A stretch of 64,000 bases of DNA from Staphylotrichum longicolle. Taxonomy: Eukaryota; Ascomycota; Sordariomycetes; Sordariales; Chaetomiaceae. Below are positions 11,362-21,712 of this stretch, piece by piece. Where the stretch lies: contig JAHCVI010000005.1 in NCBI GenBank assembly GCA_019096155.1, forward strand, positions 1,870,468-1,934,467, written 5' to 3'. A program made the position numbers and the translations under genes. The notes beneath the pieces are model-generated. The model was not told the origin of the DNA and did not search any database. It saw only the letters and a program-made list of their open reading frames with translations. Positions within the stretch are counted from its first letter, which is position 1. Each line of letters begins with the position of its first letter.

Positions 11362-11722
11362 GAGGTGTTGGTCGTTGTACCTGTAAGCCAACAGCAGTCG
11401 CACAAAAAGCTGAACGCTGCGCTTGTCAGCTGGACATGTACCTACCTTGCCACTGCGATGAGCGGCCTAGTCTAGCTTTAAGATTGCTCATTCGATGAAG
11501 ATGCTCGCTTGCGAACACCCCTCAGGATTCATCACCAGACGGAGAAAACCCCCTGGTCCAAAGCTTGAAATCGTAGAATCCTGACTCATTGCTATACTTG
11601 AGCATTCGTCTCTATGAGACTTCGTGACCAGGTGATCACGGAAGTGGATGGAGAGCATTTCACAATATTCTGCTTCCAAGCCACTGGTTTTCCTCCACTT
11701 TGCGTTGACACCACTCCCACCG
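11362..11722. other. Convergent intergenic region
   Basis: The 3' ends of the glycosidase (+) and LSM1 (-) face each other here. I see no gene, only 3' flanking sequence. Confidence 0.5.
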
Positions 11723-12407
11723 TTAGAGTAGGACCTCGCCCAGATTCTCACCCTCAAACCCCTCTTTGGCGAGCATCCTGACCTTCTTCTTCTCCTTCGT
11801 CTTGTCCTGCTGCTTCCTCTGCTTGGCCAGGTTCTGGACAAGCTCGGCGTCAGCCAGGTCGTAGCCCGGAGGGGCGTCGTCATCCTTGTCGAGGTCGATC
11901 TCCCCAAGCAGCAGCACGTTCTCTCCACGCACGAGGAACAGACCGCGGTCGATGTCTGCGTACAGTCCCCGAGGTTGGTTGGGTGCCGTTCCGGGCGGGA
12001 CAAAGATACGCTCCCTCGTGGATTGCAGTACCAGGTTTGCTGGGCCACGAGCGTTAACTCAAGACTTCCTGGCAAGACTTCACTTCTCCACGGCGTGACG
12101 GCTCATACCAAACTGATCCCAGCTGCGGAGAATTCCCACAAGCTTGCGTCCATCGCGCAGGGCTAGCATGAGCTTTTCTAGGGGCGAGTTAGTGACGGGG
12201 GGTTTCACAATAGTTTTGTATGCGCGCTGTGGTGTGTGTATCCTTACTATCGGTCAGGTCCAAGAGTTGGGCGGCGGTGGTGAACATCTGCGCGGGCAGC
12301 TGCTGGGGAGGCGGAGGGGGCCGCCCCAGAGCAGGCGGCATCCCCTGGGGACCACCATGCTGCTGCTGCTGAGGAGGGGGAGGGTCGGAAATAGTGAGAT
12401 TCTCCAT
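11723..12407 (-). CDS. LSM1: LSM1, cytoplasmic Lsm1-7 subunit
   Basis: Lsm1 is the subunit that specifies the cytoplasmic Lsm1-7 ring, which binds deadenylated mRNA 3' ends with Pat1 and promotes decapping. Exons on the minus strand are 12407-12248, 12177-12109 and 12039-11723, giving 181 aa. An N-terminal Pro/Gln-rich segment (with QQQQ and PPPPPQQL) precedes the Sm1 motif (LTDKKLMLALRDGRKLVG, from about residue 47) and the Sm2 motif (GLFLVRGENVLLLGEID, about residue 105). A charged Lys-rich C-terminal extension ends in EGENLGEVLL; Lsm1 proteins normally carry such a C-terminal tail. It is head to head with the Sds3-type gene across 660 bp. GTG precedes ATG at the start; I take the ATG. Confidence 0.95.
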
Positions 12408-13067
12408 CACAAGGACCGCGTCATGAGCTGAGTTTGACGTGCTACGCCCAGTCCATCGGCGTTCGGTAAATTCGCTGAGCTGTGCTCCAGGCCCGTGCTG
12501 CGGTGTGTTTTCTTTGAAGCTGTGAGGCAGTGAGTTTACTGGGGCTGCATTGCGATTTGGAACAACGTTAGTGATGGAAATATGGAGCCCTGGCTGCGAC
12601 AGGCTGTGAGTTCAACGTCGGCTGCAAACAGCACCCCACCCACGAGCAGCCCACTGCCCGCCCTGCGGCTGGCGCGAGTCTCAACTGCCCAGGCACAGTG
12701 CGGCAGCAGCCACAGACTGTCTGGCAAACACTGGCTAGAGCCGGCTCCATCTTGTTAGTTGCATCAATGCTCGCCCGTTCGGCATTGTCTTCCTTTCCGC
12801 ATTGTTCCCCAGCCAGAATAGACCACCCACAATACATTTCCACTTACACCTCGCCCGCAGAAGATGCACAGTTATCTTCTCGACGCCCTCGATCCCCTCG
12901 ACTCTTTTTGACCCTTCCAACAATCGGCCACACCGAGCAGACCCAGCTCTTCCGCTCGCCCCTCTTTCTCTCCAGCACCTCTGCGCTGCAATTGACCCTC
13001 GTGCCTCTCTTTGATCGCACTCAAAGCAACACTCTTTCTGCCGCTTGACCACAACACACAACACACA
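12408..13067. promoter_or_regulatory. Bidirectional promoter LSM1 / Sds3-type gene
   Basis: This 660-bp spacer separates two divergent housekeeping genes. The last 200 bases before 13,068 are pyrimidine-rich on the plus strand, as in many fungal leaders. No specific factor site is assigned. Frames inside it are not supported as genes. Confidence 0.5.
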
Positions 13068-14810
13068 ATGGCCACCGCCGAAGCCACTATGGCTGATGCT
13101 CCTCCCCATCGCCCTGACCGCCGCGTCAACGGCTCGCCTCCCCCGGCACAGTCAAAGAGGGACAAGCGCCGCCAGTTGCTCGCCGACCGGCTCGCGTCTC
13201 TCACGGACAAAATCGACCAAGGTCGAGACCAGGGCTTCCGCGAACAACTACACAAGATCCAGATCGACACCACCCTGATCATGAGGGTCGACCCTTATGT
13301 CGACCGGCCTCTTGACTCCTTCGAGCAGGACCAGCAGAGACTTCAGCAGCTCAATGGAGACATCGACGGCCAAGCTGGACCTCAGACGCTCCTCGACAGG
13401 GCAGGCCCGAGGTTTTCCAAATGGATGGAGAAAGTCCAGGACTTGGTTGAGCAACGAGACTATGCCCTCACCAAGTACAAGGTATGTAGTGTCCTGGATC
13501 CGCCGGCGCCCAGCTTCGCATAATCGCTGACTCGACCGCTTCCGCAGTTCGATTACGAGAAGAAGTCGTCGGAATACCTCCAAACACATGCCTTCAAGGT
13601 GGAAACTGCGAACCGGGAATACCGCGCTCTCTCACAGACGCTCCGCGACCGGTTGATCAACGTGATCATGAGCAAAAAGTCTCGACTAAACAAGGAGAAG
13701 GAGGCGCTCGAAATCTCGGACGCCTCGGCGCTCTTGCTGCACCCCAACCAGTTCAGCATCACGAACCCTTCCAGCCCCGGCGGTGCACATGGCAAGCGGG
13801 CGACGCGACAACGACGGGAAATGGAAGAGATAACGTTCGAGAACAAGAAGCGGAAGCGGATTGTCAACGACGACGATGGCTCGCCCGCACCTCAGCGTCG
13901 GGCCATGGATGCTACCGGCACCACGCCGCTCTGGCAAACGGACAGGCTTGCGTCGCGCAAGCCCACCGGGACGGTATACAGCATCGACAAGCTCTTCACA
14001 GACAAGGAGCTCGGCATGACCTCCAATGCTGCCACTCTGGCGGCCCGCAAGTACATCCTCACACACAAGCCTAAGCTCGACGAGCACGGCCGCCCCATCA
14101 AAGCGCAAGACGAGAGCGATTCCGGGGCCGGCGACAACGACGAGGACGGATCGGACTCGGTCCCGTCGGCGCCCATGATGGAAAGAAACGTGTCGCACGC
14201 GACGCGCAGCGGCCGTGGAGGCGCCAACAATACCAACTTTATGGACGACAAGCTCATGGGCATGGAGATGCTCGCAAACTTTGACTTTCAGGGCAACTTT
14301 GACCGCATGCTCGCATCCGACCCGAAACTGCCTCCGACGTTCCCGTCGACGTACATCAAAGGCAACAAGATGGAGTACAATGTTCCCACCACCCTCAATG
14401 CCGACGATACGCACGGCGACATGATGGTGATGCAGGCGCTGAAGCAGTACGACGAGACACACGGCGTGGGCTGCAACTTTTCTGTGGAGAACGGCAGCCG
14501 GAAGCTGCTCGAGGCGGCGTCGATGCCGGCGCAGGACCACCGGTTTGTCGCCTATCTCCAAGGAGAGCGTCCAGCGGAGAACCAAGTGAGGAAACAGCTG
14601 GGGCTGCCCATCCTCTCCGACGTCGTTGAGCCGGTCATGTCAGAGAGAGCCGGCACCCCTAAGCCGGGCTTTGGTGGCACCCCTGGGCCGTCTCCTGCCA
14701 AGGGGGCTGCATTGGGAGGCGTCTCTATGAGCAGGCAGTCCAGCGCCAACGGCGTGCCGATGAGCCGGAGCAGCAGTCGGAAGGGAGGCCGGGGTGGGCG
14801 AGGCGGTTGA
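13068..14810 (+). CDS. Sds3-type subunit of Rpd3L histone deacetylase complex
   Basis: Likely the Sds3-type subunit of the Sin3/Rpd3L deacetylase, which bridges the deacetylase and represses transcription in the nucleus. Exons are 13068-13481 and 13548-14810, giving 558 aa. The N-terminal region after PPAQSKRDKRRQLL is helical and coiled-coil-like (KIDQGRDQGFREQLHKIQID, then a second helix with LVEQRDYALTKYK). Then come LRDRLINVIMSKKSRLNKEK, LLLHPNQFSITNPSSPGG, a basic RQRREM/NKKRKR patch (probable nuclear localisation signal), and TPLWQTDRL with YSIDKLFTDKEL. These blocks match what I remember of Pezizomycotina proteins annotated as Sds3. Similarity to yeast Sds3 is distant, so I leave the symbol empty. 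The Gly/Ser/Arg-rich C-terminus is disordered. The ATG at 13068 is preferred over a second in-frame Met nearby (MADAPP). Confidence 0.75.
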
Positions 14811-15172
14811 TGATGACGGAGGACGGGACGATCAGAGGAGAAATAGCCGGCACCGCCTCGAACATAGATGATTCGTTTTGTTTTGGCGTTAGGGGTCTTG
14901 CTGTTCTAGGGTAGGGTATTCGGAACAACGACAAACATATGGGATGGGTTTTGGCATGGATTTGGCACAGCAGAAGGCACTTGACTGCCACAACTTGGCT
15001 TTTATACCCGACTTTCGGAGTTTTCGATCATCATCTCCTCGAATTAAACAAAGGCTTTCTTTCCGTCCGCGTGCATGCTGAATTAAACAACAAAAACTCC
15101 TCGCTCCTCCGCAGTTAACCGAGTGCTGGTCCCTCCGGTCTCCAAAATGATAGCAAATTCAGGGAAGCCAAA
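14811..15172. other. Convergent intergenic region
   Basis: Facing 3' ends of the Sds3-type (+) and AsaB-type (-) genes. A T-rich stretch near 14,870-14,885 and AATTAAA at 15,042-15,048 are plausible 3'-end signals. No gene is seen. Confidence 0.45.
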
Positions 15173-16045
15173 TCACGGCCCAAAAACCAACGCTCGCACT
15201 TCAATGCTCTCCCGCCCCTCTGCCCCCTCCCTGGTCCTCGGATCCTCAAACGCAGTATGAGCCACCCTGCCCCCCTTCACACCACTGTCCCTGCCCTTCA
15301 ACGCCTCGCTGTCAAAACACTCGAGCAGGATCCGCTCGTCCCCGGTCATCCCGCTCAGGTAATACCACTGCTGCGCCTCGTGGTACCGGATCGCCGCCGT
15401 CTGCCCCACGTAGCCCGTGGCGCTGTACCGGTGCTCGACGGGCACGACGTCGGCGTCCCGCAGCGTGGCCGACGACGCGAAGGCCAGCGGGTACGACTCG
15501 ACGGGGCGGGCGTTGAGCGGCCGCCAGACGTTGATGATGCGGTAGCGGGAGGAGGGCGCCAGGAGGGCGTCGGCCTCTTCGGGGGAGGCAGCGTGCCGCC
15601 GGACGCGCTGCGCCGCGGACGCGGCCGTCTGGTCGATGTGCACGCGGAAGACGGGCTGGCGCGGGGCCGAGGGCGAGGTGCGGCGGATGGTGTGGTCGAA
15701 GATGATGACCTTGGTGGCGCCGGGGACGTGGGAGAGGAGGAGCTGCTCGACTTCCGGGTAGTAGTGCGTCTGGATGGAGGCGTCGTCGGTGAAGGAGGAG
15801 GGCTCGGAGGAAGGGGGCTGGTCGCGGAGGATCTGGAAGGCGTCGTGGTCGAGGGTGAAGTCGGATTCGCGGCCGCGGGCGTCGTGGATGAGGACGTCCT
15901 TGGTGAGGGAGCCGAAGTTGCGGGGGATGGCCCCGGGTGGTACGTCACCGGCGAGGTTGTAGGGGGCTGAGCCGTCCTCGGGAGGGGAGTAGAAGTTTAA
16001 GGGGGCGATGACATCGCCTTGGGGATGCTGGTGGACGGCGGTCAT
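15173..16045 (-). CDS. AsaB/CmcJ/NvfI-type hydroxylase-like protein
   Basis: Member of the fungal CmcJ/NvfI/AsaB family (GA4 desaturase-like), a group that includes Fe(II)/2-oxoglutarate-type oxygenases of secondary metabolism. It is intronless, 290 aa, with no signal peptide. Visible features are PLNFYSPPEDGSAPYNL at the N-terminus, IFDHTIRR, VFRVHIDQT (candidate HxD metal ligands), RIINVWRPL, RYHEAQQWYYLSGMTGDE (candidate distal His) and LLECFDSEA. I chose the ATG at 16045; the frame stays open 38 codons further upstream but without an ATG. No other biosynthetic gene lies beside it, so its substrate is unknown and it may act outside any cluster. It faces away from the AT-hook gene across about 0.8 kb. 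Confidence 0.85.
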   Translation of the reverse strand: MTAVHQHPQGDVIAPLNFYSPPEDGSAPYNLAGDVPPGAIPRNFGSLTKDVLIHDARGRESDFTLDHDAFQILRDQPPSSEPSSFTDDASIQTHYYPEVEQLLLSHVPGATKVIIFDHTIRRTSPSAPRQPVFRVHIDQTAASAAQRVRRHAASPEEADALLAPSSRYRIINVWRPLNARPVESYPLAFASSATLRDADVVPVEHRYSATGYVGQTAAIRYHEAQQWYYLSGMTGDERILLECFDSEALKGRDSGVKGGRVAHTAFEDPRTREGAEGRESIEVRALVFGP

Positions 16046-16840
16046 GGTTGATAATGATGATGTGGGACAATGTAGATGGTCTTTGTTATGGGCTGGAGAG
16101 CACAGGATGACTTGTTGTGACACAGGCAGTTGAGCTGATTGAGGTCTCAGAATGAACAAGTTGGTATTGACTTGAGGGGTCTAGAGAGAGATATATGTAA
16201 TGTCATGAACTTTCAAGTTGTGCCGATGATGTTGACAAACCCTCGATTTGAAAGCTTCCCCAACCGTCGCACAGCTACCAAGTGTAACTGATTAGTTGAC
16301 AGCCGTCGATTGCCGGTTGCGCAATTCAGCTCGGGCATTTCATGCTCAGCCCGAGTCGCTCTCTCGGGGGTGTCGATCGAAGGGCGCTTGTGTAATCTGA
16401 AAGGTAAACCGATCTTTCTCCGCATCACATGCAGCTAGAATGCCCGTTATTAGTAATGGTGCAAAACTGCAAGTTGCATCTTCAATGCACGATGTTTCTG
16501 GAGGCCCATGACGTCGTGTGGATGTCTCAGCCCGCTGTAGTCAGCCACTGCATGCAGGCAGGTGAGGAGGGGGCTTGAGGGTGGATGTTTTCCCGCAGCC
16601 AAGGCGGGATGCGCTGTGTTGTGATTGGAGACCACCGACTTTGAACCTTGCCGAAAGCGGAAAAATATAAACAGACGCGGGCGTGTGGATTTCTGTGTCG
16701 CACCAGGACTTTGCATTGGCCATCCGTCTCTGCTTGACGCCACCGTTATCGATACCGACACGCCAACACGCGGGTTGTGCGTAGTGCAGCATCTTGCATC
16801 GCGTCTGCGTCTCCTGCTCGGCGACAGCAGGCCTGCAGCG
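16046..16840. promoter_or_regulatory. Divergent promoter AsaB-type / AT-hook gene
   Basis: Shared upstream region of 795 bp. The frame of the AT-hook protein stays open back to 16,625 but has no ATG there, so I treat 16,625-16,840 as leader. No specific factor site is assigned. Confidence 0.45.
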
Positions 16841-19800
16841 ATGGAGGAGGAGCGCACCATCACGCTGGACCTGGGGTCGTCGCCCGATCCCTTGATCGAC
16901 CCGGTCCTCAGCCCGCCCATGATGCCCCCCTCGCACATCAAGAAGAAGAGCCAGGCCTCGGAGCGCCTGTTCACCGTGCTCGCGCCTTCGCCAAGGAAGC
17001 AGACTTTCGAGCTGGACGTGGGCAACGAGCGCTCGCCCCAACGCCTGCGTGTCACCGTCGAGGCCGACGACAACACGACGACGCGCAACACGAGCCGCCG
17101 CCTCTTCCAGTCTCCGACTCCGAAACGACGTGTCACCCCGCGGAGAGAGACGACAACCACAACAACAATAGTGCCATTGCGCGGCTTGAGCGACGACGAG
17201 GGGCCCGCGCCGGGCAATGCGACTCCGAGGCGCAGGGGCCGACCACGAAAGTCGGGCACTCCTATACCAACGACGCGCAAGAGACCCGGGACACCAGCCA
17301 AGGGCCGGAAGACCGGGGCCCGCGCCTCCGCATCCCCCGAGAAGGATATCCTCACGTCAGACATCGGCTTCCAAACGACGCCTCGAGTCAGTCCCCAACG
17401 AAAGGCCGCGAAGCGAAAGGCCACCTCACCAGCAAAGGAGGATGGCGCGCCGGCAAGCCAGCCTCGGAAACGGGGCCGGCCCAAGAAGCAAACCATTACC
17501 TCGGACGAGATCAAGGCGCATTTGGAAAAAGCTAGCACGGAAGCAGCAGAAAGCCGTGCCAATGGCTCGATTGCGCCGGCGCAGAGTCAGCCGTACCCCG
17601 CGACAGCTCAGCTAGACGACGGCATGGAGGACGATATCTGGCTTGCGACCATGTCCGACCAGCCTACACCAGTTCCTCCGAAGCATCAGCAGAGTCAGGA
17701 GCCTGCGGGGCAGTTTAGCGATCGAGGAGTCGAGCCTGAAGCTCAACTTCCTCGACAGGAGCCAGCATACCAACATGACTTCGAGTGGCCGGACATGGGC
17801 GGCGGTGCGGATTCGTACAGCGAAGCCGAGTCTCTAGCAAGCGAGCAGCGCGACGACCACGACGGAGATGACACGATTATGGCAGGTGAGGAGTTCACCA
17901 TGATCTCCATTGGCTCGCTCCCGTCTATGCAACCAAACTCAAGTGTCATGGCGCCGGCGCATGAGGAACTCGGCGAGGCTACAAGCTTGATCATAGACGG
18001 CGCACTGGAATATTTGAGGCAAAGTCAGAATAGGCCCGCGGAGGACAAGGTCGGCACGCAGTCAGCATCTGTGATAGCGGCAGTACAGCCAGGCACCGCC
18101 GAATCCGCAAAAGACCCTGTTCAGCACCCTCAAGAACCGCGCTTGCCACCGCCGTCATCGCCACAACCCCAACGCCGGAGTCCTCGCAGGACCGCTGCCC
18201 CGTCTCTGGCAAGACAGTTGGCCCAAAAGTCGCTCCAGCAAGGGGATGTCCAGTCGCCGGCACCTCCCCAGTCAGCTGTCGATCCAGAACCCCAGGAGGC
18301 CAGCGCGTATGACGATTCCTTCTCTGAGATTCCCGAAGCTGTTCTCGCGGCTGCGACCCCAAGGCGACCCCATCAACCACGACCGGAAGAGGATGAAGAC
18401 GAAGACATCCAGCCGTCTATTGAGCGGCCCTCAAGAGTGAATCACTCCAACCCCCAATCTGAGACGAATAGGCTGTTGACTCCTGACGAGACACCATCTC
18501 CGATCCCCTCCGATTCCGAAGGCCATAATACCCCATCCAAGCCTTCGAGGCCCGTCCCAGCTGTCGAATTCCCCTCCTCCCCCCCGATCGAGAGCCCTCC
18601 GCCGCAGCCCCACGAGTACATCCCGCAACACATACGACGCAACTCGACCGAGACACCCGCTGACCAGCTGTCCTCTTTCACCTCCTCAAACGCGGGACCA
18701 CGGGACGCGCCATCAGTACACCTGCCCGTTCCCGACCTCCAGCCCCGACCAACCCTGTCCCCAATCGTCCGCGCCGGCCGCGCCCTCCAACTCATCACAT
18801 CCGACCCGCCGTCGCCCCCCGGCAGGGACAGCGTCCTGGGCAGCCCGTTCCGCGGCTCCGTCCCCAAGTCGAGCCAGTCGCCCGCCCCGTTCCTCGGCGC
18901 ACCCGCGCCCGCGCCCACGACGCAAAACACGCGGTCGCCTTCCCAGCCGCGCGCCGACGGGGGGCTCACCCAGTCTTCGCGCAGATCCTGGCTTGCCCCG
19001 CTGAGTCAGATGAGAGATTTTATCGTGCGGAGCGCCCAGTCTCTCTCGCCGGCGCGCGTCTCGGTGTCGGGCGCGGAGCGCATGGACGACCCGTTCGGCC
19101 CCGACCCCGGCGAGCTGACGGGGACGGGGTCAGTGCGGAGCACCCTGTTCAGCGGGCCAAACAGGCGTGGCAGCCACGATCGGGATGCAACTATTAGTGT
19201 CGCGAGTTCGGCTGGGTCCGGTCCGGCGCAAGATGATGAGGATCGCGATATTGGTGTTGATGATGATGGTGACGAGATGAGCTGGCAAGCGGAGGGCAGT
19301 CCGGCTGGGGGTGCACAAATCGTTGCGTATCCTGATCTGGGCGATGTTGCCGCGAGGGATACTGGGGGCGCGGATACGGGTCGGGCGGGGAATGGGGGTT
19401 GGTTTGGGAACCGGCAGCCCGGGGCCATCTTGGCGCCCGTTCCTACCAGTCCGCGGGCGACTGTGGGCCAGCAGCTAGGAAGTTACGAGGATGGGCGAGA
19501 GGAAGCACATGAGAAGCAGCAGGAGGAATTTTTGGAGGGGCAGCATGAGGGTGCTCATGAGGAGCACCAAGAGGAACCTTACGAGGAGCACCAAGAGGAG
19601 CTTTACGAGGATCACCAGGAGGAAGTTTACGAGGATCACCATGCGGAGGTTCACGTGGGACAGCAGGACGACCAGATCCACGAAGAAGAGCAGCGGGAGG
19701 AAGAAGACGAGGACTTCTTTCTTCTTGAGGCCCAGCGCCCCACCCCTTACGCGCCGAGGACCACACGGCCAAGACAGGAGCCTGTGCTAGAGCCACCTCG

Positions 19801-21712
19801 AAGAGGAAAGATACCGAGCTCGTGGAGGCAAAACGACCAACAGCTCATCTACAGCGATGAGATGGAGCGATACTCTGACCAGAATGCCCCCGAGGCGCCC
19901 ATTACGGTCACGCACCAGCAAAAACAAGTGCCAGTCCATTTTGAAAGAAACGAACCCTGGAACGAGGAGGAAGAGTACAGCATGCTGTCTCAGAATCGCC
20001 AGAGACAAGCTCCAGCTGCTTCTAACCCTCCCGCAACAAAGAAGCCAGATCTTTCGGCCTTCTTCTCATCGCCCGCCGTGCTTCCTGATATGGACCAGGC
20101 GCCCGGCGCTGGCTTGCCCACGACGTTGAACTCCCGGAGGCCTCAGCAAGCGGACCCGTTCCAGACAAACCCACGAACCATGCCGGCGCAAAGACCACAA
20201 TCGTCCGGCAACAGCATGTTCGCCGAGTATATTGAGGAACGGAGGCAATCCCAGCTGCCTTCGGTGCCTGAGAAGCGCCTCGAGATTGGCAGTCGTCGCA
20301 AGGTTGACTTGTTCTCGCCTGTGCGGAAGAGTGTCGAGCGAAGCAGTCCTGAGCAAGCGGCTGGCCCTGCCGCGTTATCGAGCTCCCCGCAGAGCGTAGA
20401 GGAGCCGAGAACGGTGCATGGCGCGTCGCACCAACGGCCGTCTGAAAACACGGCGAGGGCGGCCGCCTCTGTTCCACGGACTGTCATGCCAGAGAGTCCA
20501 GAAGAGGGTCTCAATCTACCGCATATTCCCGAAAAGCTGAACTTCACGCCTCGCCGCAGGGACTCCGTCAACACGCTCTTCCAGCCGAAGCCTGTTGCTC
20601 CGTCGAACTCACTCTTTGGCAACAGCAACGTCTCCGCCTTCTTCTCCCACGCCCGACCGCAGCCCCACCGGCCACGGGCCCGGCAAGAGCAAGAGTACGA
20701 GGAGGAGGAACCCATCCCCGAACCGCCGCAGCTTACATTCCTGCCCAACCGCGCCGCGTCACCGAGCAAATCCTCTTTCCGCTCGCCCCTCAAGCCCAAA
20801 ACCCCCGGCAAAGTTGTCGAGTTCACCAGCAGCACGCTCTCCCCTCTCGCGCAGGCCCAAGCCCGCGCCGAGCGCCGCGCGAGCATGTCCCCAGAGAAGG
20901 AGCAGCCGCGGCCGCAGCCGCAGCCACAACTCAGACGCGAAGCACCCACCACCGGTCCTCCTACAGCGGCAGAAGCGAATCACAACAAGGATAACCCCCC
21001 ATCTCCATCTCCATCGCCATCGCCCTCACCACCTCCACGACGCTCCCTCTTCACAAACCCCGCCACCCAACCCAAAACCGCACCACCACCACCAGCACCG
21101 CCAGTCTCCGCCAACGGCGTCGCTATCCTCTCCCCCACGAAATGGACCCGCGCCCACTGGCTCCGCCTCGACGAGCTCCTCCAGGCCCGCAAGCGCGGCG
21201 CCCTCCCCTTGCAGCTCGAGCGCGCCCGCCGCCACCGCCACCGCCCCCGCGCCGGCACGCCTTTCCGTTCCGGTCACCGCCACCGCAACAGCGGCAGTAG
21301 CAGCAGTAGCAGCAGTTTTGAGGGCGAGGGCGACAGTGATGGTGATGGTGGCGATGGTGCCGATGACGACGACAGCGAAAACTGCCGGCACCTGCTGGGC
21401 AAGATCGTCACGGCGGCGCAGGGCGAGACGATGGTGTTGGAGGCGTGGCACCTGGATGTTGTCGAGGCGTTTTTGCGGGAGGTGAGGGAGCAGCAGCAGC
21501 AACAGCAACAACAACAGCAGCAGCAGCAGTCAAATCGGCGTTGGGGGGGAGGAGCGCGAGGTGGGGGAGGGTGGGATGGGGTGCAGATTGCGAAGCGGGT
21601 GTTTGCGTTGCTCGTCGGGGAGGAGAGGAGACGGTTGGGCAAGGTGCCTGTTAGGGACAGGAATGCTAGGAAGGCTATCATGGAGGCTTTGGGGGATGAC
21701 GAGGAGTTGTGA
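16841..21712 (+). CDS. Large AT-hook protein, mostly disordered (1,623 aa, single exon)
   Basis: Predicted nuclear DNA-binding protein of unknown role, of the type annotated as AT-hook or AT DNA-binding protein in filamentous fungi. It is one uninterrupted 4.87-kb exon. Two AT hooks are visible: RRGRPRK (about residues 131-137) and RKRGRPKK (about 209-216). Most of the rest is Pro/Ser/Glu-rich low complexity. Short islands look conserved: SWLAPLSQMRDFIVRSAQSL, LSAFFSSPAVLP, NTLFQPKP, PKTPGKVVEFTSS. An acidic repeat block is encoded at 19,553-19,651. The only clearly structured part is C-terminal: KWTRAHWLRLDELL and, after a Ser/Asp-rich insert, ETMVLEAWHLDVVEAFLREV, a polyGln tract (21,490-21,530) and KRVFALLVGEERR. 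I take the ATG at 16841 because the upstream open frame lacks an ATG. The function is not assignable. Confidence 0.85.
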   Translation: MEEERTITLDLGSSPDPLIDPVLSPPMMPPSHIKKKSQASERLFTVLAPSPRKQTFELDVGNERSPQRLRVTVEADDNTTTRNTSRRLFQSPTPKRRVTPRRETTTTTTIVPLRGLSDDEGPAPGNATPRRRGRPRKSGTPIPTTRKRPGTPAKGRKTGARASASPEKDILTSDIGFQTTPRVSPQRKAAKRKATSPAKEDGAPASQPRKRGRPKKQTITSDEIKAHLEKASTEAAESRANGSIAPAQSQPYPATAQLDDGMEDDIWLATMSDQPTPVPPKHQQSQEPAGQFSDRGVEPEAQLPRQEPAYQHDFEWPDMGGGADSYSEAESLASEQRDDHDGDDTIMAGEEFTMISIGSLPSMQPNSSVMAPAHEELGEATSLIIDGALEYLRQSQNRPAEDKVGTQSASVIAAVQPGTAESAKDPVQHPQEPRLPPPSSPQPQRRSPRRTAAPSLARQLAQKSLQQGDVQSPAPPQSAVDPEPQEASAYDDSFSEIPEAVLAAATPRRPHQPRPEEDEDEDIQPSIERPSRVNHSNPQSETNRLLTPDETPSPIPSDSEGHNTPSKPSRPVPAVEFPSSPPIESPPPQPHEYIPQHIRRNSTETPADQLSSFTSSNAGPRDAPSVHLPVPDLQPRPTLSPIVRAGRALQLITSDPPSPPGRDSVLGSPFRGSVPKSSQSPAPFLGAPAPAPTTQNTRSPSQPRADGGLTQSSRRSWLAPLSQMRDFIVRSAQSLSPARVSVSGAERMDDPFGPDPGELTGTGSVRSTLFSGPNRRGSHDRDATISVASSAGSGPAQDDEDRDIGVDDDGDEMSWQAEGSPAGGAQIVAYPDLGDVAARDTGGADTGRAGNGGWFGNRQPGAILAPVPTSPRATVGQQLGSYEDGREEAHEKQQEEFLEGQHEGAHEEHQEEPYEEHQEELYEDHQEEVYEDHHAEVHVGQQDDQIHEEEQREEEDEDFFLLEAQRPTPYAPRTTRPRQEPVLEPPRRGKIPSSWRQNDQQLIYSDEMERYSDQNAPEAPITVTHQQKQVPVHFERNEPWNEEEEYSMLSQNRQRQAPAASNPPATKKPDLSAFFSSPAVLPDMDQAPGAGLPTTLNSRRPQQADPFQTNPRTMPAQRPQSSGNSMFAEYIEERRQSQLPSVPEKRLEIGSRRKVDLFSPVRKSVERSSPEQAAGPAALSSSPQSVEEPRTVHGASHQRPSENTARAAASVPRTVMPESPEEGLNLPHIPEKLNFTPRRRDSVNTLFQPKPVAPSNSLFGNSNVSAFFSHARPQPHRPRARQEQEYEEEEPIPEPPQLTFLPNRAASPSKSSFRSPLKPKTPGKVVEFTSSTLSPLAQAQARAERRASMSPEKEQPRPQPQPQLRREAPTTGPPTAAEANHNKDNPPSPSPSPSPSPPPRRSLFTNPATQPKTAPPPPAPPVSANGVAILSPTKWTRAHWLRLDELLQARKRGALPLQLERARRHRHRPRAGTPFRSGHRHRNSGSSSSSSSFEGEGDSDGDGGDGADDDDSENCRHLLGKIVTAAQGETMVLEAWHLDVVEAFLREVREQQQQQQQQQQQQQSNRRWGGGARGGGGWDGVQIAKRVFALLVGEERRRLGKVPVRDRNARKAIMEALGDDEEL
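19553..19651 (+). repeat. 24-nt coding tandem repeat, about four copies
   Basis: Imperfect copies of a 24-nt unit encode the 8-residue motif Y-E-(E/D)-H-(Q/H)-x-E-x. Three full copies start with TAC at 19580, 19604 and 19628, and a partial copy precedes them. Because unit length is a multiple of three, copy-number change keeps the frame. It lies inside the AT-hook protein's acidic region. Confidence 0.8.
21490..21530 (+). repeat. CAG/CAA repeat encoding polyGln
   Basis: A mixed CAG/CAA run encodes about 13 Gln near the C-terminus of the AT-hook protein, between WHLDVVEAF and the KRVFALLVGEERR segment. The interruption of CAG by CAA suggests selection for Gln or partial stabilisation of the tract. 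Confidence 0.85.

Noticed and set aside
9889..11403. 504-codon open frame antisense to the secreted glycosidase
   Set aside because: It is the shadow of a GC-rich coding region with C/G third positions; the translation is almost only Arg, Pro, Gly, His and Val and resembles nothing.
15257..15970. 237-codon frame antisense to the AsaB-type gene
   Set aside because: Val/Gly/Asp-rich shadow without any family pattern.
19443..19796. Hydrophobic antisense frames over the acidic repeat, looking like membrane segments
   Set aside because: Reverse complement of Glu/His codons reads as Leu/Val; the repeat itself is explained by the AT-hook protein.
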